Shown here piece by piece: positions 1-11,700 of a stretch of 30,365 bases of DNA. The translations under genes and the position numbers were made by a program. Numbering within the stretch: position 1 is the stretch's first letter; each line of letters starts with the position of its first letter. Source of the stretch: Sperchopsis tessellata (taxonomy: Eukaryota > Arthropoda > Insecta > Coleoptera > Hydrophilidae); the NCBI GenBank assembly GCA_033557685.1, contig JAWQRN010000389.1:1-30365 (forward strand). The letters are read 5' to 3'. Under the pieces are notes generated by a model, which ran no database searches, was not told where the DNA came from, and worked only from the letters and a program-made list of their open reading frames with translations.

Positions 1-1
1 T

Positions 2-306
2 ATACGTTTCACGATGGAGATTGAGTCATCAGGCTCCCTTCCTTTCTTAGATCTATTGTTGAAACGTAGATCCGATGATACAATTTTTCACTCTGTTTAT
101 CGTAAGCCATTCCGTTGAAAAGCGAAGGGGTTTATCAGATCCCTTGTTCCTGTGGTAAGGTATACATTGGACAAACTAAGCGTACGGTTGCTACTCGTTT
201 AAAGGAGCACGAGCGCTGTACTCGTCTAGGTCATGTTATTCAGTCAGCCGTGGCTGAACATCGTCATGAAACAGGTCACACCGTACATTTTATTTATGGC
301 GTTTAA
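2..306 (+). mobile_element. Penelope-like retroelement relic (RT end plus GIY-YIG endonuclease)
   Basis: This is a decayed piece of a Penelope-like element, the retroelement class whose reverse transcriptase is fused to a GIY-YIG endonuclease. Frame 2 (2-118) reads the end of the RT region, with the typical stretch SLPFLDLLLKRRSDD followed by FHSVYRKP, and then hits a stop. From 115 in frame 1 the GIY-YIG domain follows: GVY at about 127-135, the CSCGK pair of cysteines, YIG at 163-171, then QTKR and RLKEH with the expected arginine and glutamate, ending with TGHTVHF. The roughly hundred residues that normally link the two parts are absent and the frame changes at the junction, so this looks like an internal deletion. 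The window edge cuts the 5' side. The class call is firm; the subfamily is not resolved. Confidence 0.8.
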
Positions 307-1266
307 TACATTTCCTTTTATTTATAATATATTCTATTTTTCTTATATTTAAAGTATTTTACGTTTTCGTACCATCCTGCATAATAGATCCTCTATCTCG
401 GAAAAACTCATTTGCAGTAGTAATAAGAGAGGTATGCTAGTACATCTAGTATAGCCATTTCGTTTCGTGTCAAAAGTTAGTGTTTATGTGCATGTAATAT
501 AATTATGTAGTTGTTCTCGAACGAAGTTATGTATATAACAATGTGTTCCGAGCGATTAATATACCGGATATAAACCGTATACTGTAATGTATTGTTGTGC
601 CATAGTAAACTACACACTTTAAAAGTGAATACAGTTTAAAATGGTCGAATTGTTATTTGTGAACCCGGAAAGACGTAACAACATGATGACATAGATTGCC
701 ATTCAAAATATGATATCTCAGTTATGTCGGCTACAATTTACTATTTTAGGAAACTTAAAGGTTTATTTAAATCCACTTCTATTCTATCCACTATTATTCC
801 TACTAAATGTGGGCGGTTATATCGAAATATCGAAGATTGTGGCTTTCAACTAAGATTAGAAAACTGCAAATCTTTTCTCAGCAGTGCAACTTTCATCCAT
901 GGTGATCTAGAAAAATGCTAGCTCTTAATAATGAATCTTTTTCATTGTTCCAGGGACACCGCTTCAATTACTATGAAAGTAATATCTCCCTTAGTTTGAT
1001 CAATCAAAAGAGATTCACGGGAAATTTCAGTTATCTTTGATTTGGGTTTTGAAAATAAGGAGGACGAAAATATGGAAATAATAAATTTACCTAAAATTTG
1101 TTTTAAATAGATTTATTTATTCAGCGGATGGATCAAGTGATCCTACTAGCGTCGAGTTCACAGTCAATCCTTTTTTTCTGAGGTGATTCCTATTCCATAC
1201 AGTGAGATAATTATAAGTGATAGATAATTTTCCGAACAGAATGAGCGCTGCTGAACGCCGCTAGTC

Positions 1267-1300
1267 TCGCCGACTGCACAACTTTCAACTTTGTCGGCGA
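1267..1300. repeat. 8-base inverted repeat, GC-rich hairpin
   Basis: TCGCCGAC at 1267-1274 pairs with GTCGGCGA at 1293-1300 across an 18-base loop. The surrounding 1230-1320 is noticeably more GC-rich than its neighbours, which suggests a transposon fragment. No function is claimed. Confidence 0.4.
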
Positions 1301-2108
1301 TAACGCGAGTTTATAACCTCACTAATGAACGTAGTTTTTTAGTTTGAATATATTTTTTAGATAGTTTCATTAAAACATATGCGTAACATAAACACATATT
1401 ATCATTATGCGAAGTGACTCAAATGATTTTTATTTACAACTAAAAAGTTTTCTTGAAACTTTGGCAGCTACCTATCGGTGTCAAATGCCTGATACTGTGG
1501 GAGGCCAACACAGCTGCATATTATTTTTGCTTAAGTTATTGTATGCATATATATCCCTTGTGTAATTATTAGGTTAAGTTAGCATCATACATATATTTTA
1601 AAGTTTTTTTTATATTATTGTCTTGTTAAGTGAACTAGGATAGCATACAATTTCAATGAAACAAATTTTTCGCAATTAGTCTTCTTTAATCCAATTTCTA
1701 CCTTTTCAGTAAATATAAATAACTGTGCCTATATATAAAAACTTACTGAATCCATTTATTAAGTTATGGAATATTTTTGTTTCACTATACAATAATAAAA
1801 CACATGTTTCTTAATGGCAGTTTCAGGCCAATCATCACACTAAAGATGCAAGCCAAGAATGCTGCAAAGCGGTTATTATGTTAATAACTAGATGACATCA
1901 TGCAATAAATCAACGCCTATATTATGGTAGCTTTAAGTGAAATTGAATTTAATTAGCTGGTAATCTATGGTAGTAAGTAGGTACATATACGTTGAATACA
2001 GAATGTTCTAAAAATCCTAGCCGATAGAAAAGGAGCATATCTACTAAATGGCCGTGTTTGAATTGACACATTTGGATACCAACTGATTTCATGGTCGTAG
2101 CTCAAGAC

Positions 2109-2142
2109 CGTGATAAGATGGCCTTGTCCTTTTCTTATCACG
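2109..2142. repeat. 10-base perfect inverted repeat
   Basis: CGTGATAAGA at 2109-2118 is the exact reverse complement of TCTTATCACG at 2133-2142, with a 14-base loop. It could be the core of a small foldback element. No coding context was recognised. Confidence 0.45.
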
Positions 2143-2647
2143 ACTAAGACTGCAATTTTGTATAAATTGTGAATAATTGAGTTTTATTCTATAATATTTT
2201 ATATTATAATATAAGAAAATTTTAGATCCCCGCCATATATCGTGAGCACTTACAGATATCGCTCTGTAAAGATTCGCTGTTCGCATCGGCCACAGCGACG
2301 GAGGCGAAATGTATATACACAGCAATGATGTAAATACAAAAGTTTGCGAGACCTACCGAAGATGTCTTCACTACGACGTATAGCTATTTCTGTGAATGCT
2401 TTGTACCACTTTAGAGCCTTTGAGAGCTGACATCTCCAGCCTTGGACAGAAAAACTGTTATTTGTATAGTAAAGTTTGTAATTTTATTTAGAAATTGTAC
2501 TAGTCTGTGACCTTAGTTATTGTAATAACCTTTAGTACATAATATTTCACAATTTATTATTTCAGGTGAAGAAAATTTTAAGTAGAAAAAAAAACTACAT
2601 TTGTTGAAGTTGCCAAGTATTTATAACCTAAACTTGCCCTACATAAT

Positions 2648-2670
2648 CAGTCACTAAAGTGTTTGAACAC
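2648..2670 (+). repeat. Left terminal inverted repeat of Tc1-like element
   Basis: CAGTC..., then AAAGTGTT and GAACAC; the reverse complement of 3894-3916 matches at 20 of 23 positions. Confidence 0.85.
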
Positions 2671-2944
2671 CCATGAAATTCATTTAAACCAATATAACGA
2701 CTTCATTTATTGTTGTTAAACGAAATTAATTTATTTTATTAATAATTGTAAAAACACAGATTAACATAAACTGTAACTATAGGAAAATATTATTACATCA
2801 CGTCACCGAATATTTGCACAAATTCGGGGGTTCCCCTTCTAACACATCGTGAAAACGTGTAATTTCCCCCATAAAATGTTATGTTCTAAATAAGTTGATA
2901 GTATTCTAGTGCATTCCGTAATAATCTTACAAAAATTAAACCAG

Positions 2945-3755
2945 AACGAAAGGAATGTTCAGTTGAAGTGCGCGAAATAGTTACATGCATAAAAATAAAA
3001 TCACTTATGGGGAAATTGTTAAAACAGTTAAACTTGCTGTTTCAAATGTACATTTAATTGAAAAAAAAATATATATAAACTGAATGGTAAAATTGTCAAT
3101 AAACCCAGAAAAGGTCGTCCTAAAGTATCGAGTGAAAAGAACGAAAGATTCATATTACAAAATATCCACGAAAATCCAAAAACAAGTGCGTCTAAAATAA
3201 CATCTATGGTGGCAGAAGAGTTGGAAAAGGACACTAATCCTGAAGCCGCGTTTTACGAAAAAATGGATATAATGGTAGAGTGCCTGGAAGAAAACCTCTA
3301 ATTGGCGAATAAAACCGTCAAACAAGGATTGATTTTGCTAAAACCAAAATTAATAAAGATTTTAAATTTTGGAAAACGTTGTTGCATACTGATGAAAGTA
3401 AACTTAATATTTTTGGTTGCGTTGGAACGGAGCTAAATACTGATTGAAATTACCAAGTGTGGAAAAATTAGGTCTTGGCAGTCCGAACACACGGCTACGG
3501 TACCCGGGATTAGTTGCTTTTTAGTGTTCCAAAATAACTTTTCACCACCTCAATCACCCAATTTGAATCAAAACAAGTGTGGTTTTATTTAGATATAAAA
3601 ATTGGAAAGCACATCATCACAAGTAAAGGAACACGGAGAAATGTAATAATATACCACGAAATTATACTGAAGCACTTATTAATTCCAGACCAAAAAGGTT
3701 AGATATAGTTATTAAGCAAAGAAGCAATTGCGCGAAATATTAAAACTATGTATTA
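2945..3755 (+). pseudogene. Tc1-like transposase pseudogene
   Basis: This is the remnant of the cut-and-paste transposase. Near 2950-3050 the reading SVEVREIV...GEIVKTVKLAVSNV resembles the N-terminal helix-turn-helix of Tc1-type transposases. At about 3108-3235 GRPRKVSSEKNERFI and NPKTSASKI match the second DNA-binding helix region, including the GRPR hook. Near 3255-3420 come NGYNGRVPGRKPL, an in-frame stop, and then FWKTLLHTDESKLNIFG, which contains the first catalytic aspartate in the TDES context. The C-terminal part is recognisable at about 3690-3735 (RLDIVIKQR). The central DNDPKH-type block with the second aspartate was not found. Stops and frameshifts make it inactive. Confidence 0.85.
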
Positions 3756-3893
3756 AACTTATTTTTATATAAAATTTCACATTGTTCGATTTATACAGAA
3801 TTGTATTTACATTACATTATTAATAAACTATATTATGAACTACTTATTGTATTCTTTTAAACATAAATACTTATTTTGTACTGAAGTTGGGTA

Positions 3894-3916
3894 GTGTTCC
3901 AACACTTTTGCGACTG
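3894..3916 (-). repeat. Right terminal inverted repeat of Tc1-like element
   Basis: It mirrors 2648-2670 with three mismatches in 23 bases and is followed directly by TA. Confidence 0.85.
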
Positions 3917-3984
3917 TATGTACAAGCTAATATTTACAAAATGGTATAATTAATACATTAAAACTTAAATAGTTGGTTTATTAA

Positions 3985-4320
3985 TTTGTGCTTGTTTCTG
4001 AATGCTGTTGTGACTCTAGATGTGGTTTCGACAATCAATATGAACTCATATTCTCGTAGTTGTGAATTGTAAAATTTATGTTTGTCGATAGACATTTCTG
4101 TAATTGTTTCCAAATTGGTGTCATGGTAACATTAGTTGCCAATCGCAAGAATTTATTTTGAGCAACATGCATGTTGTAATTAGATTTGGAGGTGTTGCTC
4201 CATATTTAGCAGCCATATGTGATTCCGGTTTAATCAATGTACTTTAGATGAGTAGTTAGTTCAATGTTTTGGTTCGCATATGCATATAAAGTTTTGAGTA
4301 AGGAGTTGGCTATGTTCTTC
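3985..4320 (-). mobile_element. Jockey-like non-LTR retrotransposon, 3' fragment
   Basis: The minus strand reads a piece of the C-terminal part of a Jockey-type ORF2. Around 4240-4180 it reads TGITYGC then IWSNTSKSNY, followed by VAQNKFLRLATNVTMTP (about 4170-4110) and an H-N-Y-E-N tail. Jockey-clade ORF2 proteins have the corresponding block (Y-x-x-P-x-W followed by L-x-x-x-Q-N-K-x-L-R). Stop codons interrupt the frame and the RT catalytic part is missing, so it is a dead 5'-truncated copy. It is the only recognised retroelement in the window on the minus strand, and it lies outside the genes. Confidence 0.7.
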
Positions 4321-4329
4321 ATTATAGTG

Positions 4330-4862
4330 TAATAGAGTCTGAATCTTAAAAAATCAGTAGCATTTTAAAAGAAACAACTCTGACATTAAACATACAAAAC
4401 AAATAAATCAAAACTTATAAAGGGACTAAATATGTCGACTGCTTTATAAATATCAATACTACCGCTAACAGATCTTCAGCCACAAGAAAAATTCAAAAGT
4501 TGCGAATTTATCTGTGTGTTAGTAACAATATAATTTAGGCATCCGAAAAACCACCTACCAAACTGCCTGAACTAAATTTGTTACAAATCTTTCTAAATGT
4601 TTATTTTTACTAACCAAAAGTGAAATTTTACTTTAATATTGACTTGCTGAAGAAAACAAATGTTTGTCAGAAACAGTGATTATTAACTAATCCTTCAAAG
4701 AGTTCATATACTTTTCTGAAAATGCTTTGGTTAGGAAATAAGAAATAAAAATGCACCAAATTATTATCATAATTTTTTATTAGTGAAAGGGTATTGAAGT
4801 GAAAAAGCTGTTAATGATGTTATATATTTAATATTTTTGTAAAAATGCAAAATATAAATAAA
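4330..4862 (-). other. CCT3 3' untranslated and downstream region
   Basis: This AT-rich stretch follows the CCT3 stop codon. The part next to the stop (about 4760-4862) is probably 3' UTR. The rest holds no recognised gene. Confidence 0.5.
4776..4781 (-). terminator. Candidate polyadenylation signal AATAAA for CCT3
   Basis: On the minus strand AATAAA lies about 82 bases after the CCT3 stop codon and is followed by T- and TG-rich sequence. Position and motif fit a canonical cleavage signal; there is no transcript evidence. Confidence 0.6.
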
Positions 4863-5708
4863 TTATTCTTGTTGTTGGACTTCTGATGGTTTTGGTGGTT
4901 CATTTTTGTCTCCCTTCTTTTTAGAACCAGAAACAATATCATCAATACGTAGTAAAAGAATGGCTGTTTCTACAGCGGTCTTGTAAGTCTGCAATTTGAC
5001 TGCCAATGGTTCCCAAATTCCACTTACACTTTGCTCTACCAAGTTTCCAGTTTCACCATCAATACCCCATGTGCATGGTGCAGATGCATCAGTATGTGAT
5101 GCATGTTTAGCTCTTAAAGCTGTTAATGTTCGAATTGTGTTAGCTCCACAGTTTTGAGTTAATGTTCGTGGAATAATTTCTAATGCATGCGCTAGTGCCC
5201 TATATGGTCCATGAGTAGCTTTTTGCAATAAACGCTGTGCAACAGCCATTTCAATAGCACCACCACCAGGGACAAGACGTGGTAAGAGCATAACATTACG
5301 TGCTACTTGAAGGGCATCTTGTAGATTACGTTCTGTTTCATTTAAGATGTCTTTACTGGCACCTCTGAGAAGAATTGTACAAGCTTTTGGATCTTTGCAC
5401 TCTGTTATATAGCAGAAATATTCATCTCCAAGTTTCTTAATTTCAAACAATCCACATCCAGTACCAATATCAGATTCTTGTAATTCTTCTGTACGGTTAA
5501 CAATTGTAGCTCCACAAGCACGAGCAATACGGTTATTGTCACTCTTACGGACTCTACGAATGCAGCTTATATTTGCTTTTAGTAAAAAGTGCTGTGCCAA
5601 ATCAGAAACTCCTTTCTCAGTGAATATTAAGTCTGGTTTTAATGCAATGATTTCATCACACTGACGACGAACGTGCTCTTCTTCTAATTCCAACATTCGA
5701 GTAAAATC
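4863..5708 (-). CDS. CCT3: CCT3 exon 7 (C-terminal half)
   Basis: This exon encodes residues 266-546. The acceptor is TTCTTAG before GATTTTACTCG, and the TAA stop is at 4863-4865. It carries KPDLIFTEKGVSDLAQH, IRRVRKSDNNRIARACGA, DPKACTILLRGASK, LVPGGGAIEMA and WEPLAVKLQTYKTAVETA, all hallmarks of CCT gamma. It covers the second half of the apical domain, the return of the intermediate domain and the C-terminal equatorial domain. Confidence 0.97.
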   Translation of the reverse strand, partial: DFTRMLELEEEHVRRQCDEIIALKPDLIFTEKGVSDLAQHFLLKANISCIRRVRKSDNNRIARACGATIVNRTEELQESDIGTGCGLFEIKKLGDEYFCYITECKDPKACTILLRGASKDILNETERNLQDALQVARNVMLLPRLVPGGGAIEMAVAQRLLQKATHGPYRALAHALEIIPRTLTQNCGANTIRTLTALRAKHASHTDASAPCTWGIDGETGNLVEQSVSGIWEPLAVKLQTYKTAVETAILLLRIDDIVSGSKKKGDKNEPPKPSEVQQQE

Positions 5709-8700
5709 CTAAGAAAAACAGTAGAATTGTTAGTATTACTTCTTGAATACAGGTTTTCACAAAAGTAATTTAACACTACTATTGGATTAAAAAAGATATA
5801 TTAGAATACTGAGAGAATTTGTATACAATGGCAAATATTTAATATGAAATTTACATGACCAGAAAAAGAAAAATAGTGTAGTAAAAGAATTTAAACTGTG
5901 TTCCTTAGGCTGCCAAATTCATACTACACACAAACATAGAAAATGTGTATCATATAATAAATGCTCACCACATTCGAAAACTACCATTAAACATTGAAAC
6001 AAAATTGCAGAGGAAAGCTACATCTGGTTTGTATTAAAATTACAGGAGACAAATTTCAGGTTATTAGGAGAATTTCATGTTAATTTTAGTTCTCGATACA
6101 AAATTATTATTTTGACTTATGTATTATGTATTTCATGTCTTTGTGTTTTCACATTAAATAATTTCCATTGTACTGACATTTTATTTGCGTATAAACTTTT
6201 TCAATTTATACTTACTGTTTCACCAGATATTTCTACATTTGTTTGAGATTCTCCTTTCTTGTATTCTAATCCACAATCCAATAATATTATCCTAGGATTC
6301 TGTTAAAAAATAAATAGATTACTTTTAGAAATAAAATTATTTAAAAATAAAGTTAAGAAATGTACTCTTTCCAGAGGACGACAGTATTCAATATTTTGTA
6401 GTCATAACTTTTTTCTATTTAAATTTTTGCATCATGTCAATAGATCTCTGCATGAGGTTTTGTACATTTTCTATCTAGCTATGAAATAAAACATATGAAG
6501 GGCATTTAGACAGAAAGAAACTTTAAATAGATAAGTTTTTAGTTTTTGAAGGTTCACAACCCAAAATGATTTTGAACAATACAGAATGTTCCGTAAAGGT
6601 GATGTTTTTTTTTTATTTCTCATGAATTTTGTCATACAGGTATTCCTTTTGGTGACAATGTAATAATGTTTAACATGAGATACATCCATTTTTTTAAATT
6701 AAACATCTTTGTTTTTAACTCTAATATTTCTATTTTAAAAAATCTTTTGTCCTATACCTATCTATATAGTATTTAAAATATATTTTTAATTATAACTTTC
6801 TAGTAATGATATATAAAGTTTTAATGCTTCTATTTTATTATCAAGTTTATTTACTGCAAGGTATTCTCTAAATAAGATACATCCTTCAACTGTTTTTTAT
6901 TTTTTATTTCCTAATTGGTCGGAGAGAAAAGTGTTTATTGCTTAGGTACATGATCTAACAAATTTAGATTTTGTTGGTTTTGTAAGAGAAAATACCATCA
7001 ACATGACATGAATAAGAAAGAAACGCATCGTCAGCTCTTTTTTTATGTGAATGCAAACCTGAATAAAACTGTAGAATATAAATAACATAAAAATGCATGA
7101 AGTAATTTAAATAATCATTATTAAAATTTTGTAGTTATACATTGCCAGTATATTAATTTTCTTTTACATGGCCAAGTTTAGTATCATTTTTGCATTCAAT
7201 AGGGTTAAAATTAAAAATATAGGTATTGGACATTATCAGCAAAAATTAATGCTTTAACAAGAGAATAAATTAAAGCTAAACATTGCAGATCTTACCATAT
7301 TATTATCTGTAAAACGAACACCCTGAATAATAAAATACATTTCAATGTGATTTAATATATAACTTTATTAGAAATTCAAACCTGGAAAAATTGAAGAGAA
7401 CAACTTAAAAAAATAAACTGAAATTTATACCGACTTTCTGGGATATTCTGTATAGTTCAAAATATTTGTTGTGCCTCTAAAAACTATAAATCTTTTGTAT
7501 TTAAATTATTCTTCTATTTGAAACATCTTACGAGTTATTGAAGGTCAGACAAAAAGAACACTATATAATCTTGAAGATTTCGAAACTTTTTGCAACATGT
7601 CTTCAGTTCAGGGGTCTATGGGTAGCCAGAACTTTAATTCATCTTGAATCGATTGTCTACCAGCAAAAGAGTTTAGACCAATATTTCTAAACTAAAATAG
7701 TGCCATCCCTCCATGTGCTTTTTGGCCATTGCCCCATTTGGAAAGAAACTTTATTTGGCTGCAATCTTCAAGAACCCTTTCAAAAACTTATAAACTACAC
7801 AATTTAGGAAAAAATTGGCATATATGGTCCTAAATGTGGAAGCTACGTTTTAATATATTTTTTTTAATGTTCTTTTGTATCATATATTTGTACATATGAA
7901 TTTGCAACTATTTGTCTAAAGATTAAATAAAAATAATTAGTTGTTTATATTACACTGTGAGAGGCACACTTACTATTAGCTGTAATATAACAAGTGCTAT
8001 TTTCAAAACCATCAATTCTATTGTTTTTAAAAAAAATGAATGCATTATTTTTGTTTGACACTGCTCTGAGTCCGTATATGATAACCCTCAGTGAAATTAG
8101 ATTTGTTCATGAGTAAAGAGAAAAAATAAAACCACTTTGTTATACAATTAATAAATCACATTCTGTAACTAAAATGGAACATTATTTCAGCATATCAAGC
8201 TAGTTTGCTGAAGACAAAATTATGTCTGAATGAAAATACAGATTACAAATATACTGGACTCCCTAAGATTAGTTTTTGTTCTAACAGTTTCAAAAGCACT
8301 TGTCGATTACACAATTTTATTGTTTATACATTTGGTGGGTTTACTAAAAAAAAAAAAAAAAAAAGTGGTGAGAATGGTATACGAAAAACACATCTGTGCA
8401 TTTTATAAACTGTGTGCTAGTTGTTTTATTTCCAGGAAAATATTAGACCGCTATTATTACCATGTTTTTAAACACGGTTTCTTTTTGTTTGGAATTCTGC
8501 ACAATATCGTTACAAATCAACTAATTATGTAGTGCGTACATTTTCATATTCACACATAACTGAATTTACTTTGGGTAAAAAAATACAAGTATTTAAAAGT
8601 AATTCACGTACATAAAGGGTCAAGCATACTTTACTCTAAAATAAATCACATTCTAAACTGTCTAAAAAGAATATAAAACATTAATTCAGAAAACCTCCTA

Positions 8701-11700
8701 CTTCATTACAAACAAAATTTAGTACCACTATTCTGTACTAAAATGTATACAACGTTGTATATATATATTTTTATTTTGTTCAAATTAACTTAAAAACATT
8801 ACCATAATATGTCTTCTCATTTTTGGATGGGTGACATCTTTGTTGACCATTACACCCCTTAAAATTTGGGAATCGTCTAGGGATCCACCTGGAATTTTCT
8901 CAACTTTGGCGTATCGTTTGATGTCCACTTCAGTTCGTCCATTCTCAGTTAACATAACAGTGTTGACAGCATCAAGGGCAATTCCAACCGCCAAGTCTGC
9001 CCAGCGGCCAATGAATTTTGTTCCAATACATCCTTTAACCTAAATGGAATTATTTACCAAAAAATTAAGGAAATATAGAAATTGGAACAGAATTATTTTT
9101 TGACATTTGTAGACTTTTGTTTTTCAAAGTATATTAACTTTTAGAATAGAACATGTATTTGGTACAAATTTTACACCTTGTTACTGCTAAAAAAAACCAA
9201 AGAGTTTACATACCACATTTCCTAAAGCAACTTTGTCATTCCTGTCAATTGGGACACTAAGTGGACCTTCCATGAGTGCAACGATATCCTCTAATGCTTG
9301 CCTGTACTGACGAATAATAACTGTAGGATGCATTTGTTGTTCAAGGAATTGTTCTGCAGCTGCTAACATTTCACCAGCAAGTACAATAACTGATGTTGTT
9401 CCATCACCAACCTGCAATCATAAATTTATACTTCATGTATTTGGTCTTATACTTGAATATTTTTCATTTATGGGTATCATATATATATTTTATAATTGTT
9501 ATTAACACACATATCAATAGATACATCTAGGTCAGTTGTTAACCGCTTCCATATAATTTAATAAAGAATAATTATTTCAACAATATTGGCAAACTAACCA
9601 AGTTATGGAATTATATCTAACAATTCTTAAGGATGAGCGTAAGATATCTAAAGACAAATATTAAGATATTTTTATATTCACATTTCTATTTTTCTGATAG
9701 GTGGAACCACAAACAATTTATAGGAGTGTTCTCTATAACATGGATTGTAATAATTGTTTGGAATCGGTTAAACCTAGATAGCTAAGAAACTTAATCTAAA
9801 ACAAAATTTAAAATTAATTCTTTTAACGTCTATTAATAGTTTAATTCACAATTAGATGCATTTTGAGAAAATTAACATAGATAAAAAAATTTAATATCTA
9901 GTATCATTTCTGAGCAACAGGAGGAAATTGAAAAAGTTTGGCTTTTTTACAAATGCCCGTAACTCGGTTACTTTATAGGTATTCAAAAATGCTTCATTAT
10001 CACTCTTAAAGAGGTGATGGAATATTTAACCCTTTTTATCTCACAATCCCGAACTCAGCTTGTCCATCCTAACTGAATATTATACTTTTATTATGGTAAA
10101 CTGCATTTAGCTCATTTATTTAAAATTTGACATAATTACTTTGCAGCAAACCCAAGCTGAGTTCAGTAATGTAGGTTTCTATGTGAAAATAGGCAAAATT
10201 GTCAGTTTGTTTGTTGTATGTCGTAATCACATAATTTTACTGTTGTTGCCATCGATACCAAGAAAAGGAAATTAAAAGATTGTCAGTTACACGAATTAGC
10301 AGAAAATATATGTGGAATGTTAGTGATGATAATGATGTTTATTCCGAAAGCAATACATCAGAAGAGGAAATATAGATTTATATAGCGACGAAGAAAATAC
10401 TATCACTATTAAACATTACTTCATTTTTGTTTGAAGGTCATTCTTCTACGAAGATTAAAGTAGACGATCATAATGATCCATTACCACATTTTATCCTTCT
10501 TCTTTTCTTCATAGAAAATTTAGTAAAACAAGTGGAAGAAACAAAAATGCAACCGTTGTTTTGAATAAAATACTATAATATAGCATTTTCCACTGAACAG
10601 GACGGTTGTCACTGCTACAAACCTATGTAATGGTAAACGATATAGACTTAGTGCGTTTAGCAAATGAAGACAATCATTTACTTAAACCGTTGCAAAATTG
10701 TCAATATGAATAGACATTTTAACGCTAAAATAATATTTTCAATGTCACGGTTTAACTAGTCACAGTTTAGCAGTGGTTTCACACATTTCATTATGATGCG
10801 GTTTTCGCATTGGCATGGATGTAACGAAGGGTGTCGAGGGACTGGAGGCCGGCGATTATCCTACCATTATTTAAGAAGGGAGATAGCAGAAGGTGTGAGA
10901 ACTATAGAGGGATGATATCACTTCTGTGTGTGCCAGGGAAGGTGTATGAAAAGATACTGACAAACTCAGTGAAAGGATGGAAGCACAAATGGTGGATGAA
11001 CAGAGTGGTTTCCTTGTGTGTCCTAGGATGTAGAACACACAAGATCTCATCTTCGTATTGAGGCAAATCCAGGAGAAGGTACTGAAACATGATAGAGACG
11101 GGACTTGGAAAAGGCTTTTGAAAGAGTGAGGCGGTAGAATGTGTAGGAAGTGCTGAGAAAAAGGGGAGTGAAGGGAAATCTATTATGGGCAGTAAAAAGC
11201 ATATACAGTGAAAACAACTGTTATGTAAGAACTTCTAATGAACAGTCAGAAGAATTTTTAGTGAACCAAGGACTGAGGCAGGGGAAACACTGACCCCTCT
11301 GCTTTTTATTGAACTTCTGGATGATGTGCTGTAGAGGTGTAACGGAGAACTGAAGCAGCTGCATGTGGGGTAAAGGAATTTGAGACATTGGGCATTGAAA
11401 TGGATTCATCTGCAAATGACTTGGTAGTTATGCGGAGCTGAGAGCAAGAAAAACGATAGTGAATGTTGCAAAGAAGAAGATAGTGTTAGTGGGCAGATTG
11501 ATGAGACAGCTGGAGGTGACGATAAACAACCAAGTGTTGGGGCAGGTGCCGCCATTAAAATATCTAGGATCGGTGATTGAAGGTAGTCTGAAAATTGCAG
11601 CAGGTCTGTTTGTATACCTAAATGGCAAGTTTTTGAGCAGGGGCGAGATAAGCTGGAAAACAAAGTTGTCTGTATACAATGCAATTTACGTGCCAAAGCT

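Larger units (their letters stand above)
307..2647. other. Intergenic stretch without a recognisable gene
   Basis: No protein family was recognised on either strand. ORFs here are short (at most about 78 residues) and low in information. The stretch contains two small inverted repeats, at 1267-1300 and 2109-2142, that may be scraps of non-autonomous transposons. Part of 307-700 could be the 3' non-coding end of the Penelope relic. Confidence 0.5.
2648..3916 (+). mobile_element. Tc1/mariner-family DNA transposon (defective)
   Basis: The element is about 1.27 kb and is bounded by 23-base terminal inverted repeats at 2648-2670 and 3894-3916, which match at 20 of 23 positions. A TA dinucleotide follows the right end (3917-3918). 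A TA also lies two bases outside the left end. Tc1/mariner elements insert at TA, and 1.2-1.6 kb is the usual size. The interior holds a broken Tc1-type transposase on the plus strand. It lies downstream of the CCT3 polyadenylation site and does not interrupt a gene. Confidence 0.85.

Noticed and set aside
724..921. Plus-strand ORF of 65 codons
   Set aside because: Average composition, no family match, no adjacent exon; likely chance.
2089..2325. Minus-strand ORF of 78 codons with a relatively GC-rich start
   Set aside because: No recognised motif, and it contains a hairpin repeat; more likely repeat-derived than a gene.
7316..7327. Transposon-like terminus AACACCCTGAAT in CCT3 intron 5
   Set aside because: A weak partner may exist near 6578 (ACAGAATGTTCCGT), but the match is too poor to define an element.
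8205..8532. Two overlapping plus-strand ORFs with a poly-lysine run
   Set aside because: The lysines come from an A19 run inside CCT3 intron 5; both frames being open reflects low complexity.
10260..10380. Possible start of a piggyBac-type transposase (acidic Ser/Asp/Glu stretch)
   Set aside because: Only a short acidic stretch resembles such N-termini, and no catalytic block follows.
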